Part shown: positions 36,952-49,611 of the stretch, in pieces
How positions within the stretch are numbered: the first letter of the stretch is position 1
Layout: each line of letters opens with the position of its first letter
NCBI RefSeq assembly: GCF_032716425.1
Contig: NZ_CP090420.1
Coordinates: forward strand, 124,001-188,000
Source of the DNA: Pseudoalteromonas sp. N1230-9
GTDB lineage: Bacteria > Pseudomonadota > Gammaproteobacteria > Enterobacterales > Alteromonadaceae
Direction of reading: 5' to 3'
DNA length: 64,000 nt
The notes under the pieces: generated by a model
The model's input: the letters and a program-made list of their open reading frames with translations, nothing else
What the model was told of the DNA's origin: nothing
Databases searched by the model: none
Translations under genes and position numbers: made by a program

Positions 36952-38235
36952 TTAATTTTTCGCTTCTGCTGATTGAATACTACTTTGGATCAGCGGCGAT
37001 ATTGTTAAGCCTTGTACGATAATTGAAAAAATCACCACCACATAGGTGACTATTACGATTAAATTGTGAAGGTCAGAGCCTGCAATCATCACTTGATCGC
37101 GTGGGATAGCTGCAGCCATAGCTAACGCTAAACCACCCCTTAAGCCTCCCCAAGTGAGAATTTTCACTGAGTGCTTGTCGTATTGACGGTATTTTTTAAA
37201 GAACACAAACGGTGCACCCACACTTACAAAGCGTGCCAGTAGCACCACAGGTACCATAAGTAAGCCAAGGCCAATCTCTTCAAGAGTAATAGGCATAGTG
37301 ACAATGAGCATACCGATGATCAAAAACAGCAAGGCATTTAAAAAGCTATCGGTGGCATGCCAAAAGTCTTTTACGTAGCGAGTATCTTCAGGCCCTGTGC
37401 GTTCTGTTGCTTTTGAGCGAGTGATATTACCTAGTAAAATCCCACTTGTTACCATCGCCAGTGCACCTGAGATTTCCCAAATGTTTGCAGCAGCAAAGCC
37501 AGCGGTTGGAATGGTCAGGGTTAGTAGCAAACGAATGTTCACATCGCGGCTATTAATAATTAAAAAATGTCCGACTAAAGCAATTACTAAACCAAATACA
37601 ATGCCACCAATTGCATCAACTAAGAATAGCTCGGCAACATCGGTAAAGTTTGCTTCTGTACCATAAAATGCAACTGAAAATATAGTAGTAAAAATCACCA
37701 AACCAATACCATCATTAAACAAAGACTCACCTTCGACTTGCACAGAAATACCTTCTGGGGCTCGCATTTGTTTAATAATGGCTAACACTGCAATCGGGTC
37801 GGTTGGGCTGATTAATGCACCAAATAATAAGCAGTAAATAAATGGCACCGGCCAGCCAACAAAAGCAAATAAGTAGTAGCTTAAGTAACCAACGATGACC
37901 GTGGATGTAATGGTTGAAAATAACACTAATGCGGTTATTTCCCAGCGTTGTTTACGAAGGGCTGCTAGGTTGATTTCAAGTGCACCTGCGAACAGTAAAA
38001 ACCCGAGCATGCCTTTTAATAGCAACTGATTAAAGTTGATACTAGAGACTATTTGGGTCATTTCGAGGGCGGTGCTATCACCGAGCATTTTAACGGCAAG
38101 TATAAGCAGTAAAGAAATAACAACAGAGCCTGTTGTTATAGCAATTGTGGTTTGCATTTTGAGGATATATTGGTTAGCAAAAGCAATAAAAATAGCTAAT
38201 GCTGAAAGAAAACAAATGAGGTACCAAGCATTCAT
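36952..38235 (-). CDS. Cation:proton antiporter (CPA1, NhaP-like)
   Basis: 427 residues, about 12 membrane segments. FGALISPTDPIAVLAI, VEGESLFNDGIGLVIF and TWGGLRGGLALAMAAAIP are the CPA1 signatures; the FNDG region carries the ion-binding Asp. It should exchange Na+ or K+ for protons at the inner membrane, fitting a marine organism. No C-terminal regulatory domain. Monocistronic. Confidence 0.92.
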   Translation of the reverse strand: MNAWYLICFLSALAIFIAFANQYILKMQTTIAITTGSVVISLLLILAVKMLGDSTALEMTQIVSSINFNQLLLKGMLGFLLFAGALEINLAALRKQRWEITALVLFSTITSTVIVGYLSYYLFAFVGWPVPFIYCLLFGALISPTDPIAVLAIIKQMRAPEGISVQVEGESLFNDGIGLVIFTTIFSVAFYGTEANFTDVAELFLVDAIGGIVFGLVIALVGHFLIINSRDVNIRLLLTLTIPTAGFAAANIWEISGALAMVTSGILLGNITRSKATERTGPEDTRYVKDFWHATDSFLNALLFLIIGMLIVTMPITLEEIGLGLLMVPVVLLARFVSVGAPFVFFKKYRQYDKHSVKILTWGGLRGGLALAMAAAIPRDQVMIAGSDLHNLIVIVTYVVVIFSIIVQGLTISPLIQSSIQSAEAKN

Positions 38236-38461
38236 TGTTTGACCTTAAATATTTGTATAACAAGACGCAGAAAGTTGTCACTTTCTGGCCGCATATGGTA
38301 CGCCTCTATCTCATGTATGTCACAGTGTTTATGCGATTTTTATGATATTTTAGAGTAAAAGTTCAGATGGATGATTGCAATTGTATAATTGCTGTTAAAA
38401 ATGTCTCAAAAGAGACAAAATAAACCTGATTAAAAGTACGCTGAGGATTAGTTTAGCTAGG

Positions 38462-39541
38462 TCAATCAACTTTTTTTAATTGCGTCGATTCCTGACTCGT
38501 ATTAATAGCCCTTATTGGATAAGGGATCACAATTCCTTCTTCAGCGTAACGCTTGTGCAGTGCCTTAATAAAAGCAGATTTTACCCAAAATCGATTGAAG
38601 TATTCTTTTGCTCTTAGCATCACGGTAAAATTGATGCTTGATTGATCAAAGGTATGAAATACCACAAATGTATCGTAGTCAGCCACGCCCCATTTATGAC
38701 TTTTTAAAACCTGCCTTGCTACATCCAGTGTCACTTGTTCAACTTTTTCTAGGTCCGACCCATAATGAACACCCACTTCAACAGGTACACTGAGCTCTTT
38801 TTCGGGGTAAAAGTAATTAATGATGCGTGATTTAGACAGCTGACTGTTTGGGATGACTATCATGTTATTCGGCAACATTTTTACCCAAGTTGAGCGCCAA
38901 CCAATCTTCTCGACAAGGCCTTGGTCGCCACTTTCAAGCTCTATAAAGTCACCCACCCGAATCGGTTTATCAATCACCAACTGAACGCCAGAGAAGAAGT
39001 TTTCAAGTGTAGGCTGCAAAGCGAGTGCAACAGCAAGAGACGTAATACCAAGTGATGCAATTATAGGTGTGATTGATATACCCAAAGTACCCAATAAAAC
39101 CAGCAGGCCAACACATACAATTACACAGCGTATGAGTCCTTTAATAATGCTATGACTATTCGATACCATTGCTGAACGCGCACTATAATAATCAACTGTG
39201 CCAAATAAAAAATGATCTAAAAACAATATAAACGCAATAATGCATATTGTTTTAGCAGTGGTTGAAATAGGCAAGGGGTGCTCTGTCATAAATCCGGTAA
39301 CACTTAATAACTGCCCAAATATGATCACAAGCACCATCATTGTGCACAAGGTAAGCGGAGTAATAAGTGAGTCTACAAGTAGTGAATCGAATACAAAGTC
39401 TGTTCGTCTTGTCCATTTCTTTAAACAGTAAACAATTAAAAACCTTATTATAAACAAGATAATAGCAGCTAGGGTTGTGCCACCAATTATTAGCAACCAT
39501 GGTTTGTTTACCCATTCGCTTTGCGACAGCTCGCCTAACAT
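38462..39541 (-). CDS. MscS-family mechanosensitive channel
   Basis: 359 residues. Five hydrophobic segments lead to the pore helix and beta domain: SLAVALALQPTLENFFSGVQLVIDKPIRVGDFIELESGDQGLVEKIGWRSTWVK, then NNMIVIPNSQLSKSRIINY. The C-terminal part forms the vestibule. It should open under membrane tension and release solutes on osmotic downshift. Confidence 0.92.
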   Translation of the reverse strand: MLGELSQSEWVNKPWLLIIGGTTLAAIILFIIRFLIVYCLKKWTRRTDFVFDSLLVDSLITPLTLCTMMVLVIIFGQLLSVTGFMTEHPLPISTTAKTICIIAFILFLDHFLFGTVDYYSARSAMVSNSHSIIKGLIRCVIVCVGLLVLLGTLGISITPIIASLGITSLAVALALQPTLENFFSGVQLVIDKPIRVGDFIELESGDQGLVEKIGWRSTWVKMLPNNMIVIPNSQLSKSRIINYFYPEKELSVPVEVGVHYGSDLEKVEQVTLDVARQVLKSHKWGVADYDTFVVFHTFDQSSINFTVMLRAKEYFNRFWVKSAFIKALHKRYAEEGIVIPYPIRAINTSQESTQLKKVD

Positions 39542-42113
<2,572 letters not shown>

Positions 42114-42121
42114 CCAATCAT

Positions 42122-42147
42122 AAAAAGGGAGCATTCGCTCCCTTTGC
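42122..42147 (+). terminator. Intrinsic terminator after the M4 gene
   Basis: AAAGGGAGC (42124-42132), loop ATTC, GCTCCCTTT (42137-42145). Separates the M4 and M28 genes, so each is likely its own transcript. Confidence 0.8.
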
Positions 42148-42174
42148 TTTCCCTCACAAAGAAAAGGACCCATT

Positions 42175-44037
42175 ATGACAACCCTTCTTAAGCAGTGCTT
42201 AGTCGGTGTAGCCTCACTGTCGTTAAGCCAAATGTGTTTCGCTCAAGATGATGAAACAGTCTGGGTGACAATTGATGCCCTAGCCGCAAAACATTTTCAA
42301 CAAGATGCGCTAAGTAAACAAAAACAAACACGTAACCTCGCTTTGCAATCGTCAGTTATAAATGATGTAAACTTTATGCGTGTCAATAAACAGGATATAG
42401 CAGGGTTAAGCGAGTTTATGCACGATAACTACCATCGCTGTGGTGGTTTTGTGGCTCATGAATCTCTTGCCGATGCCGAACTGTATACTCAAAAGCTAAA
42501 TAGTGTTTCACAACTTGCTTCGACGCGCAGCTTTGCAAGTTATACTATTGATAACGCTACGACAGTCAATGCGTTGCTTTCATCAATTAATGCAAGTGAG
42601 CTTACTGATACAGTGAATAGTATGATGAATTTCCATAATCGATACTATTCAGTGCAAAGCGGTGTAGATGCAGCTCAGTGGTTAAAAAATCACTGGCAAC
42701 AAATAGCAAGTAGCCGTAGTGATATTAGCGTCGAATACTTCAATCATAGCTTTTCACAGTCGTCTGTTGTTGTGACTATTCCAGGTGCTGAAAAAGCCGA
42801 TGAAATTGTCGTGATTGGTGGTCACCTAGATTCAATAAATCAATCAAACCCAAGCAATGGGCGTGCGCCTGGTGCAGACGATAACGCATCAGGCATTGCT
42901 GTGCTTACCCAGGCCTTAAAAGCGATTGTTGATAATAACTATCAACCTCAACGAACTATCCAAATTATGGGGTTTGCTGCAGAAGAAGTCGGCCTTCGGG
43001 GCTCTAAAGATATTGCCCAGAGTTATAAATCACAGGCTAAAAATGTGGTTGGTATGGTGCAATTTGATATGACAGGTAATAACGGCAGCAGCACAGACAT
43101 TGTGATGATGACAGATTACACCAATTCACCACAAAACCAGTATTTATCGCAATTACTTGATGCTTATCAACCAAGTGTTAGCTACGGTTTTGACCAATGC
43201 GGTTATGGCTGTTCAGATCATGCATCTTGGTATCAGCAAGGCTTTGCCGCCTCAATGCCATTTGAATCAAGAATGAGCGATATTAACCCTCTCATCCATA
43301 CTTCAAACGATTCACAGTTCGACGCGCAACATGCCAGCAAATTTGCCAAACTGGCTGTGAGCTACCTTGCTGAAATGGCAAAAAATGCCGGTGATGTTGT
43401 GAGCGAACCAAGTAATGAACTTGAAAATGGTGTAGCAAAAACGGGTTTATCTGCGGCTGCAAAACAGCAACTATTTTTTACCCTTGAAGTGCCAGCAATG
43501 AGCAACAACCTAGAGTTTACGACACAAGGTGGTACAGGTGATGCCGATTTATATGTCAAATTTGGCAGCAAGCCGACTTTACAAGATTTTGATTGTAAAA
43601 GTACAACATCTTCAAGTAACGAAAGCTGTGCGATTTCATCAATACAAGCGGGGACTTATCACGTTATGGTTGAAGCATGGAATGAAATTGCTGGTGTTGC
43701 ATTAACGGGAAGTTATAGCCAAAGCTCTGGCAGTACACCTATAGACCGCACAGAAACGAATGTTAATGTACCCATTGGTACTTGGCAGAGGTTTACTCAA
43801 GCGATCCCTAGCGGTATGAGTAATCTAACAGTGACTATTTCTGGGGGCAGTGGTGATGCTGATTTATATGTTAATTACGGCTCACCTTCGACGAGTTCAA
43901 ATTATCAATGTCGACCTTATAAAAATGGCAACGAAGAGACATGTCAGATTAGTAATCCTCAAGCGGGTACTTGGTATATAGACTTGCAAGGTTATAGCTC
44001 TGCATTGGGTGTGACACTCACTATAGAAGCACAATAA
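42175..44037 (+). CDS. Secreted M28 zinc aminopeptidase with two PPC domains
   Basis: 620 residues, signal peptide ending near CFAQ. The M28 domain has two-zinc ligands in VIGGHLDSIN, GADDNASGIAVL, FAAEEVGLRGS, VQFDMTG and NPLIHTSNDS, as in Vibrio leucyl aminopeptidase. Two PPC domains follow (about residues 415-515 and 525-620), close in sequence to those of the upstream M4 enzyme (shared GDADLYV, FDCKST, MVEAWN and CRPYKNGN segments). Endopeptidase and aminopeptidase side by side suit stepwise digestion of external protein. Confidence 0.93.
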   Translation: MTTLLKQCLVGVASLSLSQMCFAQDDETVWVTIDALAAKHFQQDALSKQKQTRNLALQSSVINDVNFMRVNKQDIAGLSEFMHDNYHRCGGFVAHESLADAELYTQKLNSVSQLASTRSFASYTIDNATTVNALLSSINASELTDTVNSMMNFHNRYYSVQSGVDAAQWLKNHWQQIASSRSDISVEYFNHSFSQSSVVVTIPGAEKADEIVVIGGHLDSINQSNPSNGRAPGADDNASGIAVLTQALKAIVDNNYQPQRTIQIMGFAAEEVGLRGSKDIAQSYKSQAKNVVGMVQFDMTGNNGSSTDIVMMTDYTNSPQNQYLSQLLDAYQPSVSYGFDQCGYGCSDHASWYQQGFAASMPFESRMSDINPLIHTSNDSQFDAQHASKFAKLAVSYLAEMAKNAGDVVSEPSNELENGVAKTGLSAAAKQQLFFTLEVPAMSNNLEFTTQGGTGDADLYVKFGSKPTLQDFDCKSTTSSSNESCAISSIQAGTYHVMVEAWNEIAGVALTGSYSQSSGSTPIDRTETNVNVPIGTWQRFTQAIPSGMSNLTVTISGGSGDADLYVNYGSPSTSSNYQCRPYKNGNEETCQISNPQAGTWYIDLQGYSSALGVTLTIEAQ

Positions 44038-44049
44038 CCCATGTTTTTA

Positions 44050-44080
44050 ATGATGAGGAAGCCTTGCTTCCTCATTTAGT
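44050..44080 (+). terminator. Terminator-like hairpin after the M28 gene
   Basis: ATGAGGAAG (44053-44061) and CTTCCTCAT (44067-44075), perfect 9-base stem; T-run weak. Confidence 0.65.
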
Positions 44081-44132
44081 CTTGCCCTAGGTTAACCAGT
44101 TACGTAAAATCTGCCCACCACTTTTAATCTTA

Positions 44133-46049
44133 TTGGCGAAGTTTATCAAACAACTTTTCAGTGCCACGGGCCCGCTTGCACTTTCTCTTGATGGATACAC
44201 TCCAAGACAGCCACAAATTGACATGGCTGTTGCGGTTGATGATGCCTTGAAAAAACGTCACCAATTAGTGGTTGAGGCGGGAACAGGTACAGGTAAAACT
44301 TATGCTTACTTAGCGCCTGCGTTAAAATCAAAAGGTAAAACTATCATCTCAACGGGCTCAAAAGCACTGCAAGAACAGTTGTTTCATCGTGATTTACCCA
44401 ATTTAGTAAAAGCACTCAGTGCCACGAAAAAAGTAGCCCTATTAAAAGGCCGTGCAAATTATTTATGTACCTATCGCTTAAGTCAGCACGTTGCGCATGT
44501 ACCAACAGATGATCCAGATGTCATGCATCAACTGGCGATGGTGGCAAAGTTTGCCAGTGAAACGCGTTCTGGCGATTTAGCAGATTGTGTTGGCATAGAA
44601 GAAGACGCCAAAGTACTGCCTTATGTTAGCTCAACTGCTGATAATTGCTTGGGTAAAGAGTGTCCCGATTTTCAAGATTGTTATATTCGTAAAGCGCGCT
44701 TAAATGCGATGGAAGCCGATGTGGTGGTGATCAACCATCATTTGTTTTTTGCTGATATGGCTGTGAAAGACACGGGTTTTGCTGAATTGATGCCTACTGC
44801 TGATGCCTATATTTTTGATGAGGCTCATCAGCTCAGTGAAATTGCCAGTGACTATTTTGGTGAAAGTGTTAGTACTAAAAAGCTGGTGGATTTAATCAAT
44901 GACTTACGCGCGATTTACCGTGCAGATATCCCCGATATGCTGCAATTAGGTAAAACCCTCAATAAGTTAGAAACTAGCGTGGCAGATTTACGTCTGCAGT
45001 TTGGCTTAGATGGCAGTCGCGGTGACTGGCGTGAAAAGTTGGCCGATAAAGCTATTTGTGCAGCACTGCACCGCGTGATAAGCGACCTCGACTTTTTATA
45101 TCAAGTGTTGAAGTTATGTTTAGATCGTAGTGAAAAAATAGAGCATCCGTTTGAACGTACACTCGCTTTTAAAGGTCAGTTAGAACGTGTATTTGATACT
45201 GCACAAACAGGCTATAGTTATTGGTACGAAACCACTCGCCGATACCTAACGGTAAACATTACACCACTTAATGTATCGGCTAAATTCGCACAAATGATGA
45301 AAGACACAGGTGCAGGTTTTGTGTTTACCTCGGCGACTTTATCGGTCGATAACGAATTAGCGCACTTTAACGCTAGCCTTGGTTTAAAACCTACGCAAAG
45401 CATGATTGTTGAAAGTCCGTTTGATTATCAACAACAAGCACTGCTTTGCTTACCGCGCTACTTACCTGAGTCTCACGCGAATAATATGCCCCATGCTATT
45501 ATCAAGCTGACCCTTGAGTTGATTAAATCAGCAAAAGGTCGCTGCTTTGTGCTGTTTACAAGTTATCGCATGATGCACTTAGTGGCGGAAGGTTTAACCA
45601 CGCAAATGGATTATCCAGTTTATATGCAAGGGCAAATGTCAAAGCGCATTATCCTTGAAAAGTTTACCCGCCATGGTAATGCCGTTTTACTCGGTACAGC
45701 CTCATTTTGGGAAGGCGTGGATGTTAGAGGCAGCACATTAAGTTGTGTTATTATAGATAAATTGCCGTTTGCCGCGCCGGATGACCCATTGTTGCAAGCA
45801 AAAATGCAAGATTGCCAGTTGCAAGGTAAAGACCCATTTGCACATATTCAATTACCCCAAGCAGTGATTGCATTAAAGCAAGGAGTAGGGCGGCTTATTC
45901 GCGATAGTAAAGATAAAGGTGTGCTGGTTATTTGCGATAACCGCTTAGTAACGCGCCATTATGGCCAAGTATTTTTAAAAAGTTTGCCACCCATGCGCCG
46001 CACGCGTGATTTAGCAATGGCAAACGCGTTTTTAGAACAGATCAATTAG
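44133..46049 (+). CDS. yoaA: ATP-dependent DNA helicase YoaA (DinG/XPD family)
   Basis: 638 residues. TTG start at 44133 without a clear ribosome-binding site, chosen because an upstream stop lies at 44088 and the N-terminus then aligns with YoaA (GYTPRQPQIDMAVAV). Walker A is VEAGTGTGKTYAYLAPAL, the DEAH box IFDEAHQLSE, iron-sulfur Cys in the CLGKECPDFQDCYIRKAR stretch plus an earlier CTYR, motif VI QGVGRLIRDSKDKG. A 5'-3' helicase that in E. coli works with HolC at damaged forks. tsaB follows ten bases later, as in E. coli. Confidence 0.93.
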   Translation: MAKFIKQLFSATGPLALSLDGYTPRQPQIDMAVAVDDALKKRHQLVVEAGTGTGKTYAYLAPALKSKGKTIISTGSKALQEQLFHRDLPNLVKALSATKKVALLKGRANYLCTYRLSQHVAHVPTDDPDVMHQLAMVAKFASETRSGDLADCVGIEEDAKVLPYVSSTADNCLGKECPDFQDCYIRKARLNAMEADVVVINHHLFFADMAVKDTGFAELMPTADAYIFDEAHQLSEIASDYFGESVSTKKLVDLINDLRAIYRADIPDMLQLGKTLNKLETSVADLRLQFGLDGSRGDWREKLADKAICAALHRVISDLDFLYQVLKLCLDRSEKIEHPFERTLAFKGQLERVFDTAQTGYSYWYETTRRYLTVNITPLNVSAKFAQMMKDTGAGFVFTSATLSVDNELAHFNASLGLKPTQSMIVESPFDYQQQALLCLPRYLPESHANNMPHAIIKLTLELIKSAKGRCFVLFTSYRMMHLVAEGLTTQMDYPVYMQGQMSKRIILEKFTRHGNAVLLGTASFWEGVDVRGSTLSCVIIDKLPFAAPDDPLLQAKMQDCQLQGKDPFAHIQLPQAVIALKQGVGRLIRDSKDKGVLVICDNRLVTRHYGQVFLKSLPPMRRTRDLAMANAFLEQIN

Positions 46050-46059
46050 AGTAACTTAG

Positions 46060-46752
46060 ATGATTAAACACAATATTCTTGCCTTAGATGCATCAACTGA
46101 AGCTTTATCGCTGGTGCTACATTATCAAGGGCAAACATTTCATCATTTTGAAGAGTGCCCACAGCAGCACAGCCAAAAGATCTTGCCTTTAATTGATGAG
46201 TTACTCGCAAAGGCAGAATGTAAATTAACCGATTTAGATGTGATTGGGTTTGGTCAAGGGCCTGGAAGCTTCACGGGCGTGCGTATAAGTGTTGCGATTG
46301 CACAAGGTTTAGCTTATGCCGCACGCTTGCCTTTGGTTGGGGTATCAACATTACAGATGATGGCGCAACAAGCGTTTGAGCAACATCAAGTACGTGATGT
46401 GTTTTCTGCGATTGATGCGCGTATGGGTGAGATTTATTACGCTCACTATAAAGCAAATGAACATGGCTTAATGCTACTTGTTGATGAAGAGCAAGTTATT
46501 AAACCTGAGTTGCTAACGCTACCTGAAATGGCTGCAACAGCGGTGGGTACGGGTTGGCAGACCTATCCTTCGCTTGTTACAGAACTTGCAAATGTAAGCT
46601 TGTGTGAAAACATCTTATTGCCTGATGCGAAATACATGCTGGCCTCTGTTGAATCTGCTTTTGCTAACGGTGAAACGGTAACTGCTGCGAATGCACAGCC
46701 TAAATATGTTCGTGATACAGTGACTTGGAAAAAGCTACCAGGCCGAGAGTAA
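46060..46752 (+). CDS. tsaB: tRNA threonylcarbamoyladenosine biosynthesis protein TsaB
   Basis: 230 residues, ASKHA fold. LALDASTEALSLVL begins it; VIGFGQGPGSFTGVRIS and GLAYAARLPLVGVSTLQ are the family marks. Partners with TsaD and TsaE to make t6A37 of ANN-decoding tRNAs. Located just after yoaA in the same transcript. Confidence 0.95.
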   Translation: MIKHNILALDASTEALSLVLHYQGQTFHHFEECPQQHSQKILPLIDELLAKAECKLTDLDVIGFGQGPGSFTGVRISVAIAQGLAYAARLPLVGVSTLQMMAQQAFEQHQVRDVFSAIDARMGEIYYAHYKANEHGLMLLVDEEQVIKPELLTLPEMAATAVGTGWQTYPSLVTELANVSLCENILLPDAKYMLASVESAFANGETVTAANAQPKYVRDTVTWKKLPGRE

Positions 46753-46828
46753 TTGAAAGAGCAACGGGACTTGCGTGCCCGTCAGTTATGGCTCATAATT
46801 TAGTCATGTTTGATGTGGAAATACTCGT

Positions 46829-47152
46829 TTGACTTTACCTATTGGCTCAGGCTTTTATACCGGTGACATCCCTGGTCAATATAGCCGTAAAAATACCGTT
46901 ACTGATACGTCTAAGGCGATACCAGATCGAACGGCTGAGCAAAAATCGTCGACAGAGTATGTTAAATCGAGTCCTCAAGCTGTTGTTATTGCCGATAAGT
47001 TTAAAGCTGAGTCGCAAAACTATCAGCAAACAATTTATGACAAACCAAGCAACCCAAAAATAAGCCGTGCAATTTCAACCTATACGGAATTTGCTAACTT
47101 AGAGCGTCGCGCCGAAGTGCAAAGCCTTATTGGCGTTGATGTATATGCTTAA
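46829..47152 (+). CDS. Hypothetical protein
   Basis: 107 residues, TTG start. Polar and without membrane segment; Ser, Thr and Lys rich N-terminal half, then a conserved-looking end NLERRAEVQSLIGVDVYA. No family recognised. A strong bidirectional terminator follows. A small G/C hairpin (46764-46782) lies between tsaB and this gene. Confidence 0.55.
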   Translation: MTLPIGSGFYTGDIPGQYSRKNTVTDTSKAIPDRTAEQKSSTEYVKSSPQAVVIADKFKAESQNYQQTIYDKPSNPKISRAISTYTEFANLERRAEVQSLIGVDVYA

Positions 47153-47174
47153 CTAATTGCTAATATTGAATTCA

Positions 47175-47211
47175 CAAAAAAGCCTAAACAAAATGTTTAG
47201 GCTTTTTTTTT
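47175..47211. terminator. Bidirectional terminator between convergent genes
   Basis: AAGCCTAAACA (47180-47190), AAA, TGTTTAGGCTT, then eight T; A-run on the other side. Serves the hypothetical gene (+) and the phosphatase (-). Confidence 0.9.
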
Positions 47212-47242
47212 ATGATTGGATAGTATTTCGAAGGTATATAAA

Positions 47243-48532
47243 TTACAGCTTAATAAAATCAATCAGCTTGTCGGCAATCGCAGTATTGTTTTGCGAGCCG
47301 TAGAAATCTTCAGCACGTTTACCATAGGCAAACACTTGCACATCAATAGCGGTGTGGCCGCCAGTAGTCCAACCCGTGAAGCTGGCATGGTTAATGATAT
47401 CTTTAACTGCGAGTACTAATGCTTTATTGCCCATTTTCTTCGCTTCGCTGAGCTTAATCGCATTTGCTTCAGTAAACTCGATATCAGAATACTTTTGCCA
47501 TACCGATTTCAAATCTTCGCTTTCAAGCAAGGCTTTTGTGATGGTACCCGCCGTTGCTTTTACACCCTTAACAACGTCAGTTTCCCACTTATATTGACCA
47601 TGAGCACCCAGCGTTAAACCACCTGTTGAGTGATCGGCAGTGATAACAAGGAGGGTATCAGGGTTTTTATCTACATACGCTTTTGCTTGTTCAATCGATT
47701 TAGCAAAGTCATCCATTTCGCCCATTGCACATGCGATGTCGTTTGCATGACCACACCAGTCAATTTGGCTGCCTTCGATCATCACAAAGAAGCCTTTGTC
47801 GTTTTGACCATCAAGTAAATCAAGCGCTTTAGTTGTCATTTGCGTAAGACGAGTCGGATTTTCGTCAAGTGCAAAAGGCAAGCCCACTTCAGCGAATAAA
47901 CCAAGTGCTGGAACTTGTTTTAAGTCATTCATTGCTGCAAAGTCATCGCTGTACTGATAACCTGCTGCTTTGAATTCTTCAACTAGATTACGGTCTTCAC
48001 GAACATAATATTTAGTGCCGCCACCTAACATTAAATCAACCGGTAATTTACCCGCGATTTTGTTATCGATATAGTCGTTAGCAATCTCGTCGTAGTTACG
48101 GCGTGATTCGTTATGTGAGGCAAAGCTTGCTGGTGTTGCGTGGTTGATTTGTGATGTTGCCACGAGTGCTGTTGTCATACCGCGCTCTTTAGCAACTTCA
48201 AGCATAGTTTTTACCGGTTTTTTATCAGTATCAACAGCAATTGCGCCATTATAACTTTTATGACCACTGCTAAGCGCTGTTGCACCTGCTGCGCTGTCAG
48301 TTACATAAGTATGATCGTCAGGATAAGTGTGCGCCATACCACGTAAAATCGTATCGAAAACAGTTGGGTCAACAACTTTAGTATTTGGATCATCTTTAAA
48401 GTAACGATATGCAGTTGTATATGCTGGGCCCATACCATCACCAATCATGTAAATAATGTTTTTTGGTGCTGATTCAGCCATTACTGAGCCTGCTGAGCAT
48501 AATAATGCTAAAAGACTTAATTTTAATTTCAT
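47243..48532 (-). CDS. Alkaline phosphatase, PhoA superfamily, periplasmic
   Basis: 429 residues, signal peptide MKLKLSLLALLCSAGSVMA. IIYMIGDGMGPAY binds metal; the phosphorylated Ser is in YVTDSAAGATALSSGHKS; VITADHSTGG and WTTGGHTAIDV hold the remaining zinc ligands. Releases phosphate from monoesters in the periplasm or outside. No Pho box could be confirmed upstream. Monocistronic. Confidence 0.92.
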   Translation of the reverse strand: MKLKLSLLALLCSAGSVMAESAPKNIIYMIGDGMGPAYTTAYRYFKDDPNTKVVDPTVFDTILRGMAHTYPDDHTYVTDSAAGATALSSGHKSYNGAIAVDTDKKPVKTMLEVAKERGMTTALVATSQINHATPASFASHNESRRNYDEIANDYIDNKIAGKLPVDLMLGGGTKYYVREDRNLVEEFKAAGYQYSDDFAAMNDLKQVPALGLFAEVGLPFALDENPTRLTQMTTKALDLLDGQNDKGFFVMIEGSQIDWCGHANDIACAMGEMDDFAKSIEQAKAYVDKNPDTLLVITADHSTGGLTLGAHGQYKWETDVVKGVKATAGTITKALLESEDLKSVWQKYSDIEFTEANAIKLSEAKKMGNKALVLAVKDIINHASFTGWTTGGHTAIDVQVFAYGKRAEDFYGSQNNTAIADKLIDFIKL

Positions 48533-48642
48533 TGATGTAACCTTATTATTGTGCCCTTATTTATACTGCGAGGATTATTGTATACTAGCTAGACGATAAA
48601 TAAACGCCTTTAAGTTGAAACGCTTAATAAATAGGAGTAATT

Positions 48643-49494
48643 GTGCAACCTTTTTCTTTTCAAACTGGCACTCAGACATTACGTGGCTTAACCTTTGGCC
48701 ATGGCGAAGAGGCTGTTGTTGCCTTACATGGCTGGCTTGATAATGCACATAGTTACATTCCTATGTTAGAGAATGCCAAGCTCAATCATACTTGGTACTG
48801 TATAGACTTCCCTGGCCATGGTTTATCTGATTGGCGAAGTAACGATGCCCATTATTACTTTATTGACTACATTGACGACGTATATAAGTTTATTGAGTCA
48901 CTTGAAGTGAGCAAAGTGCATTTAGTTGGCCATTCAATGGGCGCTATGGTTGCTGGCGTTTTTGCCAGCTGCTTCCCTGAAAAAGTAGCATCGGTGAATT
49001 TTCTTGAGGGAATCGGGGGCGTTACAACAAACAGTAATGATGTCAGCAGTCAGCTTCGTAAAGCAATATTAAATAGAGCAAGAGTCAGTACTAAAGGGCC
49101 CAGGGCATTTGAGTCCAAAGCGCACATTATTAGTGCAAGGCTTGCCAGTGGCGACCTTGAATACCCACAAGCTGAATTACTGATGAGCAGAAATAGTTAC
49201 GAGAAAGCAGGTAAGTGGTATTTAACAACGGATCCTAAGCTTAAAAATCACTCAGGTTTTCGTTTTGATGAAGCACAATGTATTGCAACCATCAAACAAA
49301 TTGAGGCACCATGCCAGCTAATCCTTGGTGAGCAAGGGTTCCCGTTCGTTAAGCAAAACCTAGAAGCATATGGCAAATATTACAAGGAGTTGAAAATTCA
49401 TCAGATACCTGGCGGTCACCATTGCCATATGCAAAATCCTGCATTAACCTTAGAGCACATTCATGCATTTATTGAGCACTATAAAGCAAGTTAA
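48643..49494 (+). CDS. Alpha/beta-fold hydrolase
   Basis: 283 residues, GTG start with AGGAG. HGWLDNAHSYIPML (oxyanion loop), DFPGHGLSDWR, the nucleophile elbow VGHSMGAMVAG and the His in GGHHCHMQNP give a complete Ser-Asp-His fold. Resembles MEST/serine-hydrolase-like proteins; substrate unknown. 117 bases before fadD on the same strand. Confidence 0.85.
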   Translation: MQPFSFQTGTQTLRGLTFGHGEEAVVALHGWLDNAHSYIPMLENAKLNHTWYCIDFPGHGLSDWRSNDAHYYFIDYIDDVYKFIESLEVSKVHLVGHSMGAMVAGVFASCFPEKVASVNFLEGIGGVTTNSNDVSSQLRKAILNRARVSTKGPRAFESKAHIISARLASGDLEYPQAELLMSRNSYEKAGKWYLTTDPKLKNHSGFRFDEAQCIATIKQIEAPCQLILGEQGFPFVKQNLEAYGKYYKELKIHQIPGGHHCHMQNPALTLEHIHAFIEHYKAS

Positions 49495-49611
49495 TTGTAT
49501 AATTGCACCAAATGTGGGATTATCTGCACCATTAGAGTATTTACTCCATTGTGAAACAGCCTTAGTTAGATTAAGGTTATTAAAAAATATAATTATAAAC
49601 AGGAGCTAAGA